From positions 9,300,001 through 9,364,000 of the forward strand of contig NZ_CP046172.1 of assembly GCF_011801145.1 (NCBI RefSeq): DNA of 64,000 nt, given 5' to 3'. Numbering within the stretch: the first letter of the stretch is position 1; each line of letters starts with the position of its first letter. The notes under the pieces were generated by a model. It was not told the DNA's origin. It searched no databases and worked only from the letters and a program-made list of their open reading frames with translations. Below, piece after piece: positions 19,049-27,500 of this stretch. A program made the position numbers and the translations under genes. This DNA is from Nocardia arthritidis. GTDB taxonomy: Bacteria > Actinomycetota > Actinomycetes > Mycobacteriales > Mycobacteriaceae.

Positions 19049-20716
19049 GTGACTTCACCCGCTGCCACGAAGCCGGCCATCCTCAGCGTCGACGACGATC
19101 CGGGGGTTTCCCGCGCGGTCGTCCGCGACCTGCGCCGCCGTTATGGGGCCGATTACCGGATTCTGCGCGCGGAATCGGGCGCCGCGGCGCTCGACGCGCT
19201 CCGTGAGATGAAATTGCGCGGCCAGCCGGTCGCCGTGCTGATCGCCGACTACCGGATGCCGGGTATGGACGGCATCGAATTCCTGGAGCAGGCAATGGAC
19301 CTGCACCCGTACGCGCGGCGCGTACTGCTGACCGCCTACGCCGACACCAATGCCGCCATCGACGCGATCAACGTCGTCGATCTGGACCACTACCTGCTCA
19401 AGCCGTGGGATCCGCCGGAGGAGAAGCTCTATCCGGTGCTCGACGGGCTGCTCGACGCCTGGCGCGGCAGCGAACAGCGCCCGGTGTACGAGACCAAGGT
19501 GGTCGGCAATCGCTGGTCGCCGCGCTCCTCGCAGGTGCGGGAGTTCTTGGCGCGCAATCAATTGCCGTACCGCTGGTACCTGGCCGACGAGCCCGAGGGC
19601 GCGCGGCTGCTGGAGGCGGCGGGCGCCGATCCGGAGCGCTGCCCGGTGGTGATCACCGCGACGGGCGAGGCGCTCGTCCAGCCGAGCGATGGCGAATTGG
19701 CCGAGAACGTCGGGCTTTCCACCACGCCGACCGGCGATTTCTACGACCTGATCGTGGTCGGCGGCGGGCCCGCCGGACTGGGCGCCGCGGTGTACGGCGC
19801 GTCCGAGGGCCTGCGCACGGTACTGGTCGAGCGGACCGCGACCGGCGGCCAGGCCGGGCAGAGTTCGCGCATCGAGAACTATCTCGGCTTCCCCGACGGG
19901 GTGTCCGGCGCGCAACTGGCCGACCGGGCACGGCGGCAGGCGGCCAAATTCGGCGCCGAGGTGATCACCACCCGCGAGGTGGTGGGGCTGGAGGTGAACG
20001 GGTCGGCGCGCACGGTCCGCTTCGCCGACGGCGGGCGGCTGTGCGGGCACACCGTGATCATCGCGACCGGCGTCGACTACCGGCGCCATCCCGCGCCCGG
20101 CGTCGACGATTTCACCGGGCGCGGCGTCTATTACGGCTCGGCCATGACCGAGGCCGCCGAATGCGCCGACTGCGAGGTCTACATCGTCGGCGGGGCGAAT
20201 TCGGCGGGCCAGGCCGCGGTATTCCTGTCCCGCAACGCCCGCACGGTTCACCTGGTGGTGCGCGCGGATTCGCTGGAGAAATCCATGTCGCACTATCTGA
20301 TCCAGCAGATCGCGCAGATTCCGAATATCGAGGTGCACACCAGGACGGAGGTGGTGGCCGCCGACGGCGACGATCACCTGCGCCAGATCGTGCTGCGCAA
20401 TAACGACACCGGCGTGGAAGAAAAAGCCGATGCCGAACGGTTGTTCCTGTTCATCGGGGCCGCACCGCAGACCGAATGGCTCGACGGCATGGTCACCCGC
20501 GACCCGGCCGGGTATGTGGTGGCCGGGCCGGACCTGATGGTCGACGGCAACAGACCGGCGGGCTGGGAGCTCGCCCGCCCGCCGCATCACCTGGAGACCA
20601 GCGTGCCCGGCGTCTTCGTGGCCGGTGACGTGCACGCCGACTCGGCCAAGCGGGTCGCGTCGGCGGTCGGCGAGGGTGCGATGGCGGTCATGCTCGTGCA
20701 CCGGTATCTGGCTTAG
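19049..20716 (+). CDS. Response-regulator receiver / thioredoxin-like / TrxR-type oxidoreductase fusion
   Basis: 555 residues, GTG start. Receiver domain (1-130): acidic pocket SVDDDPG, phospho-acceptor Asp67 in IADYRMPGMDG, Lys in LLKPW. Residues 150-230 are a short thioredoxin/glutaredoxin-like segment (REFLARNQLPYRWYLAD). From about 235, an FAD/NAD(P) module with VVGGGPAGLGAAVYGASEG, GGQAGQSSRIENYLGFP and a final GVFVAGDVHADSAKR. The redox CxxC of true thioredoxin reductase is not at its usual place; a CADC (372-375) lies only four residues before the NADPH loop. It starts a unit with a sensor kinase and a UBP zinc finger. Confidence 0.92.
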   Translation: MTSPAATKPAILSVDDDPGVSRAVVRDLRRRYGADYRILRAESGAAALDALREMKLRGQPVAVLIADYRMPGMDGIEFLEQAMDLHPYARRVLLTAYADTNAAIDAINVVDLDHYLLKPWDPPEEKLYPVLDGLLDAWRGSEQRPVYETKVVGNRWSPRSSQVREFLARNQLPYRWYLADEPEGARLLEAAGADPERCPVVITATGEALVQPSDGELAENVGLSTTPTGDFYDLIVVGGGPAGLGAAVYGASEGLRTVLVERTATGGQAGQSSRIENYLGFPDGVSGAQLADRARRQAAKFGAEVITTREVVGLEVNGSARTVRFADGGRLCGHTVIIATGVDYRRHPAPGVDDFTGRGVYYGSAMTEAAECADCEVYIVGGANSAGQAAVFLSRNARTVHLVVRADSLEKSMSHYLIQQIAQIPNIEVHTRTEVVAADGDDHLRQIVLRNNDTGVEEKADAERLFLFIGAAPQTEWLDGMVTRDPAGYVVAGPDLMVDGNRPAGWELARPPHHLETSVPGVFVAGDVHADSAKRVASAVGEGAMAVMLVHRYLA

Positions 20717-20729
20717 GGAAGGGTTTTCA

Positions 20730-22220
20730 ATGACTTCTAATGAAATCGCCCAGCGCAGTGCCCGTTTGGTCTGCGACCCGGCCGAGCTGCGTTCCCTGTT
20801 CCTGTTCGAACACCTCGACGACGAACAGCTGGACTGGCTGTGCCGGGACGGCCGGGTCGAATACATCGAGCCCGGAAAGGTTTTCGCCGAGGGTGATCAG
20901 GCCACCTGCTTCTATGTGCTGATGGACGGCGAGGTGGTGCTCACCAAACTGTCCGGCGGCACCGAGATCGAACTGGTGCGCACCCAGCACCACGGTTCGT
21001 ACGCGGGCGCCTGGCAGGCGTATATCGGCGACCAGGCGGACCAGCACTACACCGCGTCGATGTATGTCACCCGCAAGTCGCGGTTCTACGTCCTGGACGC
21101 GGCGATCTTCGCGCGCATGATGCGGGAATGGTTCCCGATGGCCGTCCATTTACTGGAGGGCGTCTTCTTCGGCAACCGGAACACCAACGCGCGCATCAGC
21201 CAGCGCGAGCGGCTGCTCGCGCTCGGCTCGCTCTCGGCCGGACTCACCCATGAGCTGAACAATCCGGCCGCCGCCGCGGTGCGCGCCACCGCGGGCCTGC
21301 GCGACCGGGTCGCCGGGATGCGGCACAAGCTGGCGATGATGGCCGACGGCAAATTCGATCCGAAATCCCTTGTGGCCATGGTGCAGTTGCAGGAGGAGGC
21401 GGCCGCGCAGGTGGCCAAGGCCCCCGATCTGACCCCGATGGAGGCCGCCGACCGCGAGGACCTGCTCGGCGACTGGCTGGAGCAGCACGGCATCGAGGAC
21501 GCCTGGAATCTGGCGCCGAATTTCGTACAGGCCGGCTTCGACATCGACTGGCTGGAGAAGGTCTCGGCCACCCTGGAAGGCTGCGAGGCCAAGGTTTTCC
21601 AGGGTGCGATCCGGTGGCTGAACTACACCATCGAGACCGAGCTGCTGATGAACGAGATCGCCGATTCGACCACCAGGATTTCCTCGCTCGTCGATGCGGC
21701 CAAACAGTATTCGCAGATGGACCGGGCACCGTTCCAGGTGGTGGATATCCACGATCTGCTCGACAGCACACTGGTGATGCTCAGCCGTAAGCTCGGCGAC
21801 GGCATCGAGGTGGTCAAGGAATACGACCGAACGCTGCCGCAAATTCCTTGTTACGCAGCGGAATTGAATCAGGTATGGACGAATCTGATCGATAACGCGG
21901 TGTACGCGATGCAGGGCTCGGGCACGCTCACCATTCGCACCAGACGCGAAACCAATTGTGTCGTAGTGGAAATCGGCGATACCGGGCCCGGCGTGCCGCC
22001 GGAAGTGAAGAATCGGGTCTTCGAACCGTTCTTCACCACCAAGCCGATGGGCGAGGGCACCGGGCTCGGCTTGGATATCTCCTTCCGCATCGTCGTCAAC
22101 AAGCATCACGGCGATATCCGGCTGGAATCCGAGCCAGGCAACACCAAATTCACGGTCTGGCTGCCGCTGGACCGCCCGGCGGACAACGGCGCCGAAGCCG
22201 AGGACGGAGATCAGCAGTGA
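20730..22220 (+). CDS. Cyclic-nucleotide-binding-domain sensor histidine kinase
   Basis: 496 residues from ATG 20730, after GGGAAGGG. The N-terminal cNMP-type sensor barrel (about 20-145: EYIEPGKVFAEGDQATCFYV) is followed by the H box GLTHELNNPAAAAVRA with His174, and an HATPase domain with N box (LIDNAVYAM) and G boxes (GDTGPGVPP, GEGTGLGLDIS). No membrane segment, so it is a soluble kinase. It lies 13 bp behind the receiver-TrxR gene, whose Asp67 is the obvious phosphorylation target. Confidence 0.93.
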   Translation: MTSNEIAQRSARLVCDPAELRSLFLFEHLDDEQLDWLCRDGRVEYIEPGKVFAEGDQATCFYVLMDGEVVLTKLSGGTEIELVRTQHHGSYAGAWQAYIGDQADQHYTASMYVTRKSRFYVLDAAIFARMMREWFPMAVHLLEGVFFGNRNTNARISQRERLLALGSLSAGLTHELNNPAAAAVRATAGLRDRVAGMRHKLAMMADGKFDPKSLVAMVQLQEEAAAQVAKAPDLTPMEAADREDLLGDWLEQHGIEDAWNLAPNFVQAGFDIDWLEKVSATLEGCEAKVFQGAIRWLNYTIETELLMNEIADSTTRISSLVDAAKQYSQMDRAPFQVVDIHDLLDSTLVMLSRKLGDGIEVVKEYDRTLPQIPCYAAELNQVWTNLIDNAVYAMQGSGTLTIRTRRETNCVVVEIGDTGPGVPPEVKNRVFEPFFTTKPMGEGTGLGLDISFRIVVNKHHGDIRLESEPGNTKFTVWLPLDRPADNGAEAEDGDQQ

Positions 22221-22570
22221 CGCAGGAGCTGGACGGTATCGATCCGGCGGTGCCGCCGAGCGGTGCCGGATGCGTGGAATGCGAAGCGGCACAAGGTTGG
22301 TGGGTGCATCTGCGGCGGTGCGCCCAGTGCGGGCACGTCGGCTGTTGCGACACGTCGCCCGCACAGCACGCCAGCAGGCACGCCAAGGAGACCGGGCATC
22401 CGTTCATCCAGAGCTACGAACCCGGCGAGGACTGGTTCTGGGACTTCCGCACCGAGGAAATGTACGGCGGCGGACCGGAATTGGCGCCCCCGCACAGCCA
22501 CCCCGCCGATCAGGGCGTACCCGGCCCGCGCGGGCGGGTGCCCGCCGACTGGCAGGCGCACATCCACTGA
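22217..22570 (+). CDS. UBP-type zinc finger protein
   Basis: 117 residues; the GTG start overlaps the kinase stop (GTGA). Zinc ligands are readable: CVECEAAQGWWVHLRRC, CGHVGCCD, and HASRHAKETGHP, the pattern of the ubiquitin-hydrolase type (UBP/ZnF) finger. In eukaryotes this domain binds ubiquitin C-termini; in actinobacteria the partner is unknown. An acidic, aromatic stretch (PGEDWFWDFRTEEMYGG) follows. Coupled to the kinase gene. Confidence 0.85.
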   Translation: MTQELDGIDPAVPPSGAGCVECEAAQGWWVHLRRCAQCGHVGCCDTSPAQHASRHAKETGHPFIQSYEPGEDWFWDFRTEEMYGGGPELAPPHSHPADQGVPGPRGRVPADWQAHIH

Positions 22571-22763
22571 GGTTCAGCGTCCCGGCGGTCCGGACGCCTC
22601 CTACCTCCTGTTCAACGACGAGAACGGCGATGAGAAGGGCGGTATCGTCGCGGCGAGCGATGGCACCCTGATCTCGCTCGACTACCCCAACGGCGACGCC
22701 ATCCTCGACGAACAGGGCGCGGTGGTGAACGAGCTCCGGGGCGGCGATAGCAAATCGCAATAA
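22571..22763 (+). pseudogene. Coding-like fragment without a start
   Basis: The frame ending at the TAA 22761-22763 encodes SYLLFNDENGDEKGGIVAAS and ISLDYPNGDAILDE, with the codon use of a real gene. It has no ATG, GTG or TTG after the preceding stop of the zinc-finger gene; the frame only opens upstream as an out-of-phase shadow. The FNDENGDEKGG stretch resembles the end of a small conserved family, so this may be the remnant of a truncated gene, or a gene with a non-standard start. Confidence 0.4.
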
Positions 22764-22876
22764 TCCAGCAAAACCAGCTCTGGCCTGGGTTTCCTGGCAT
22801 AACGTCCGTCGAGACATGGTTCAGCGAAGTGATAGCAATCACAGGTTGAACGCAGACCCGCAGGTATGTTCGGAAC

Positions 22877-24187
22877 GTGCGACGGATCGGCGAGACGGTG
22901 GACGCGGTCGCGGCCTTCCTGGGAGCGGCGGTCGCAGGCATTGCGCTGTTCCTGCCGATCAGCTTCAGCTGGACCGGCGACACCACCCCGTACCGGATCG
23001 CCAGCCTGATCAACAGCGTGCCGCGCGGCGCGGCCATCGGCTTGATCGTCGCGGTCGCGGTCTGCGTCGTGGTCGTCACCTTCACCCGGACCTCGGCCGC
23101 CTGGTTGGTCGCGACGGTCGGCATGATCGGGATGTTCGCCAATCACACCGCGGGACGCCATGTTTCGAATGCGGACATGCTCACCACGCAGAACTATCTC
23201 GATTCGGTGTGCTCCGGAATCGTGCTCGGCGCGCTCGGCGCGGCGGTGTTGCGCAGGCGGATACCCGCGGCGGCGTTCGCGATCGGCAGCGCGGGCTTCT
23301 TCGTCTTCGGCGATCTGGCCGATATCCTCGAAATCTCCGACCAGGACCCGTACTCCGTACTGGAGACCCCGCCGCGCTGGCTCATCGCCGCCGCCATGGC
23401 GCTGCTGATACTCGGCACGCTGCGCAACCGTTCGCGGGTCAAACACCCCGACGCGGTGCGGATGGCGCTGGATCTGCCGCTCGCGCCGATCGTCGCGGCC
23501 ATGGTGCTCTCGCTGGTGGTGCTCGCCACCTCGGAATGGCTCGCGCGCCAATTCCAGAACTCGCCGGATGCCGGGCACGGCGTCGATATCGGGCTCGCGG
23601 TGGCCGCGACCCTCGCGGCGGCGACCGTCGCCGCGATGCTGCTGCCGGGCCGGGACGGCACCGGCGTCTATCTGGCGGTGGCCCTGGTGGCGGCGGCGGA
23701 CGCGATCGGCGGCGCGCCGCGGCCGGGGTGGAGCATCTTCGCGCTGCTCGTCCTGACCGCGCTCGGCATGTTCATCGGGACGCGGCTGGCATCGACCGCG
23801 ATGGCCGCGCTGCTGATCGCCGGGCTCGCCGTCTACGCGATGCTGCTGCCCGACGTGCACGACAACACCGTGCTGCATATGACCGGCAGTTCCGCACTCG
23901 CGCTCATCGCGGGCTACTGCTGCGGCGTCGCGTGGCCGCAGTACGCGCCGAGCGGGGTACTCGGGCTGACGGCGCTGTATCTGCCGTCCATCGTCACGGC
24001 GCTGCCGCTGGAGCGGGCGGCTTGGCCGGTGCCCGACGCTACCTCGCACGGCACCAGGCTCGGGCGGACCGCGCTCGCGGTCGCCATCGGCTGCGCGGTG
24101 GGTTTGGCTGTGCTGCACCGCATTCGGCCGCGACACCGGCCGACGCCCGCGACGCCGGTAGCTGACGAGTCATTTGCCGATACATAG
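22877..24187 (+). CDS. Polytopic membrane protein, unknown function
   Basis: 436 residues from a GTG start, with about 11-12 hydrophobic helices alternating with short loops (for example AIGLIVAVAVCVVVVTF, GLAVAATLAAATVAAMLLPG). No transporter signature was recognised. The C-terminus is Arg/Pro-rich and cytoplasmic. It precedes the Mrp operon by 110 bp on the same strand, but nothing ties the two functionally. Confidence 0.75.
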   Translation: MRRIGETVDAVAAFLGAAVAGIALFLPISFSWTGDTTPYRIASLINSVPRGAAIGLIVAVAVCVVVVTFTRTSAAWLVATVGMIGMFANHTAGRHVSNADMLTTQNYLDSVCSGIVLGALGAAVLRRRIPAAAFAIGSAGFFVFGDLADILEISDQDPYSVLETPPRWLIAAAMALLILGTLRNRSRVKHPDAVRMALDLPLAPIVAAMVLSLVVLATSEWLARQFQNSPDAGHGVDIGLAVAATLAAATVAAMLLPGRDGTGVYLAVALVAAADAIGGAPRPGWSIFALLVLTALGMFIGTRLASTAMAALLIAGLAVYAMLLPDVHDNTVLHMTGSSALALIAGYCCGVAWPQYAPSGVLGLTALYLPSIVTALPLERAAWPVPDATSHGTRLGRTALAVAIGCAVGLAVLHRIRPRHRPTPATPVADESFADT

Positions 24188-24297
24188 CGACACTTCGCGG
24201 ACATGGCCGACGCCATAGTCGCCCGATGCGCGAATCCACCTGGTTTTTCTTACGATTGTCCTGGACAGCCCGAGATACCGACCAGCCGGAGTGAAGT

Positions 24298-27120
24298 TTG
24301 CTCATTATCCTGCTCGCACACGCGATCGCCGCACTGGCCGCGCCGCTGTGCGTGCGGGCACTGGGACGCAACGCCTTCTATCCGCTCGCGTTGGTGCCGC
24401 TCGGCTGTCTCGGCTGGGTGATCGCGAATTGGGGTGATACCCAACAGGTTCGGCTCGCATGGGCACCGAGCATCCAGATGAACGTCGACCTGCGCTTCGA
24501 TTCGCTCGCCGCCATCATGTGCGCGCTGGTGCTCGGCATCGGTGCGCTGATAATCGCTTACTGCGCACGGTATTTCGAGGACGACGAGCCGCGTTTGGGG
24601 CTGTTCGCCGCCGAGCTGGTCGGCTTCGCCGGGGCCATGTTCGGACTGGTCACCAGCGACAATATGGTGCTGCTGTTCATCTTCTGGGAAACCACGACCG
24701 TGCTGTCGTTCCTGCTGGTCGGGCACAATGCGGAGCAGCCGGTGAGCAGGCGGGCCGCGATCCAGGCGCTGCTGGTGACCGGCGCAGGCGGGCTGGCGAT
24801 GCTGGTCGGCATCATCATCGTCGGCGAGCGCAGCGGCAGCTATCTGCTGTCCGACCTACTCGCACATGGCAATCCGCCGACCGGTGCGGCCATGGACGTC
24901 GCCGTCGCGCTGCTGTTGCTCGGCGCGCTGAGCAAATCGGCGATCGTGCCGCTGCACTTCTGGTTGCCCGGCGCGATGGCGGCGCCGACGCCGGTGAGCG
25001 CGTACCTGCACGCCGCCGCGATGGTGAAGGCGGGCGTGTACCTGGTGGCGCGGCTGGCGCCGGTCTTCGCAGGCAACCCGCTCTGGCATCCGATCGTGCT
25101 GACCCTCGGGGTGGCATCGATGCTGCTGGCCGGGCTGCGGTCGCTGCAGGTCACCGATCTCAAGCTGGTACTGGCCTTCGGCACGGTGAGCCAGCTCGGA
25201 TTCCTGCTGGTGCTGGTCGGGATCGGCACGCCCGAGGCGGCGCTGGCGGGTACGGCGCTGATCGTTTCGCACGCACTGTTCAAGGCGTGCCTGTTCATGG
25301 TGGTCGGGATCATCGACCATTCGGCGGGTACCCGGGATCTGCGGCTGCTGTCCGGGCTCGGGCGGCGGGCGCCGGTGCTGTGTGGCGCCGCGGTGCTCGC
25401 CGCGCTGAGCATGGCCGGATTGCCGCCGATGATCGGTTTCGTGGCCAAGGAGAGCGCGCTGGACTCGATCCTGCGGGCCGATGGTCTCGCGGATCCGGCC
25501 CGGATCCTGCTGTGCGCCGGGGTGGTGCTCGGCTCGGTGCTCACGGTCGGCTACAGCGCGCGATTCCTGTGGGGTGCGTTCGCGGACAAGCGGATTCGCG
25601 ATGCTTCCGCGCCGTGGCATGCGCCCGGCGCGCTATTCCTCGCGCCGCCAGTGGTTTTGGCCGTAGCGAGCCTGGCGGCCGGACTCGCCGCCGGCTGGGT
25701 GAGCGACCGCCTGGCCCCATACGCGAAAACCCTGCCCGGCGAGCTGGTTTCCCATCTCGCGCTCTGGCACGGCTTCGGCACACCGCTCGCGCTGACCATG
25801 GTCGTTATCGCGCTGGGCCTCGTGCTGTTCGAAATCCGGGACCGGCTGGGCGAATCCGCGAAACCTCGCCTCGGCAATGCCGACCGCGCCTACGACGCGA
25901 CGCTGCGCGCGATGGACAATCTCTCGCTGCGGATGACCAGGGCGACCCAGCGCGGCTCGCTTCCGCTGAGCCAGACCACCATCCTGATCACGCTCATCGT
26001 GCTGCCGACGGTGATGCTCGCCACCGGCACACGCACCGGAATCGAACTGCGCCTGTGGGATTCGCCATTGCAGGCGGTGATCGGCGCGATCATGGCGGTG
26101 ATGGCGATCGGCGCTACGGTCCTGCGCAACCGCCTGGCCAGCGTGCTGTTCGTCGGGGTCACCGGCTACGGCTGCGGCGTGCTGTTCGCGCTGCACGGCG
26201 CGCCGGATCTGGCGCTCACCCAATTCCTGGTCGAGACGCTGACGCTGGTGATCTTCGTGCTGGTGCTGCGTGCCTTCCCCGCCGAGATCGAGGCGAGCCG
26301 CACCGGACGGTTCAAGAAGCGCAGAGCGCTGCTGGCGATACTGGTCGGCGCGGTGGTGTCCGGCCTGGCAGCGTTCGCCGTCGCGGCCCGGTCGGCGGAG
26401 CCGATCTGGCACCGGATCCCGCCCGCCGCATACCAATTCGGCGGCGGCAAGAACGCGGTCAATGTGCTGCTCGTCGATATCCGCGCCTGGGACACCCTCG
26501 GCGAGATCTCGGTGCTCGTCGTCGCCGCGACCGGCGTCGCATCGCTGGTATTCCGGAGTCGCCGGTTCGGCAGCCTGCCGAGGGCGGTGGAATCGCCCAA
26601 CTACCGACCCGACATGGTGACCTGGTTGACCGCCGGACGACTGCTCGACCGCCGGTACCGGTCCATCGTCCTGCAAATCACCACCAGGCTGGTCTTCCCG
26701 ACCATCATGGTGCTCTCGGTGTATTTCTTCTTCTCCGGCCACAATGCGCCGGGCGGCGGTTTCGCGGGCGGACTGACCGCCGGATTGGCGCTGGTGCTGC
26801 GCTATCTCGCGGGTGGGCGCTACGAGCTGGCCGAGGCGCTGCCGATCGAGGCCGGTCACCTGCTCGGCGCCGGCCTCGCGCTGGCCGCGGGCACCGCGAC
26901 CAGTTCGCTGCTGCTCGGCGCGCCGCCGCTGTCCTCCGCCGTCGTCGCGATCACGCTGCCGGTGCTCGGCCAGATCAAACTGGTGACCGCGCTGTTCTTC
27001 GATTTCGGCGTCTACCTGATCGTCGTCGGCCTCGTGCTCGATGTGCTGCGCAGCCTCGGCGTCCGGCTCGGCAGCGAGCTGGACACCGAAAATGTTGCGG
27101 CGAAAGGGGTTTCGCGATGA
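24298..27120 (+). CDS. mrpA: Mrp antiporter subunit A fused to subunit B
   Basis: 940 residues from TTG 24298, behind GGAG. The NuoL-like module (about 1-500) shows the proton-translocating membrane pattern, with KSAIVPLHFWLPGAMAAPTP and HALFKACLFMVVG. MrpA C-terminal helices follow, and the last ~140 residues are the MnhB domain (FPTIMVLSVYFFFSGHNAPG). The A-B fusion is common in actinobacteria. It is the core subunit of the multi-subunit Na+/H+ antiporter in the cytoplasmic membrane. The stop overlaps the mrpC start. Confidence 0.95.
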   Translation: MLIILLAHAIAALAAPLCVRALGRNAFYPLALVPLGCLGWVIANWGDTQQVRLAWAPSIQMNVDLRFDSLAAIMCALVLGIGALIIAYCARYFEDDEPRLGLFAAELVGFAGAMFGLVTSDNMVLLFIFWETTTVLSFLLVGHNAEQPVSRRAAIQALLVTGAGGLAMLVGIIIVGERSGSYLLSDLLAHGNPPTGAAMDVAVALLLLGALSKSAIVPLHFWLPGAMAAPTPVSAYLHAAAMVKAGVYLVARLAPVFAGNPLWHPIVLTLGVASMLLAGLRSLQVTDLKLVLAFGTVSQLGFLLVLVGIGTPEAALAGTALIVSHALFKACLFMVVGIIDHSAGTRDLRLLSGLGRRAPVLCGAAVLAALSMAGLPPMIGFVAKESALDSILRADGLADPARILLCAGVVLGSVLTVGYSARFLWGAFADKRIRDASAPWHAPGALFLAPPVVLAVASLAAGLAAGWVSDRLAPYAKTLPGELVSHLALWHGFGTPLALTMVVIALGLVLFEIRDRLGESAKPRLGNADRAYDATLRAMDNLSLRMTRATQRGSLPLSQTTILITLIVLPTVMLATGTRTGIELRLWDSPLQAVIGAIMAVMAIGATVLRNRLASVLFVGVTGYGCGVLFALHGAPDLALTQFLVETLTLVIFVLVLRAFPAEIEASRTGRFKKRRALLAILVGAVVSGLAAFAVAARSAEPIWHRIPPAAYQFGGGKNAVNVLLVDIRAWDTLGEISVLVVAATGVASLVFRSRRFGSLPRAVESPNYRPDMVTWLTAGRLLDRRYRSIVLQITTRLVFPTIMVLSVYFFFSGHNAPGGGFAGGLTAGLALVLRYLAGGRYELAEALPIEAGHLLGAGLALAAGTATSSLLLGAPPLSSAVVAITLPVLGQIKLVTALFFDFGVYLIVVGLVLDVLRSLGVRLGSELDTENVAAKGVSR

Positions 27121-27500
27121 CGGCGAATCTTACCCTGCTGCTGGTGATCGGTGTGCTGGTGGCGTGCGGGGTGTATCTCATCCTGGAGCGCGCGGTGTCG
27201 AAGATGCTGCTCGGCATGATCCTGTTCGGCAACGCGGTGAACCTGCTGATCATCACGGTCGGCGGGGCATCGGGGCGACCGCCGATCTTCGGCGATTCGA
27301 ATCCGGATCACCGCGCGATGGCCGATCCGCTGGCCCAGGCCATGGTGCTCACCGCGATCGTCATCACCATGGGCATCGCCGCGTTCGTGCTGGCCCTCGC
27401 CTACCGCTCGTATGCGCTGACCACCACCGAACAGGTCGAGAACGATCCGGAGGACCGTGAGGTCGCCACCCGGCGCGAGGCGGAGGATCCGGAAACATGA
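27117..27500 (+). CDS. mrpC: Mrp antiporter subunit C
   Basis: 127 residues, NuoK-like, with three hydrophobic helices (LLLVIGVLVACGVYLIL; KMLLGMILFGNAVNLLII; AMVLTAIVITMGIAAFVLAL). It overlaps mrpA and mrpD by four bases each. The acidic C-terminal tail (ENDPEDREVATRREAEDPET) is cytoplasmic. Confidence 0.93.
   Translation: MTANLTLLLVIGVLVACGVYLILERAVSKMLLGMILFGNAVNLLIITVGGASGRPPIFGDSNPDHRAMADPLAQAMVLTAIVITMGIAAFVLALAYRSYALTTTEQVENDPEDREVATRREAEDPET

Noticed and set aside
22770..22792. Weak hairpin after the UBP operon
   Set aside because: It needs a bulge in a short stem and has no U tract, so I did not call it as a terminator.
24459..27500. Frame of 1013 residues overlapping mrpA
   Set aside because: Only its final 127 residues are MrpC; the rest is an out-of-frame, Arg-rich shadow of mrpA.
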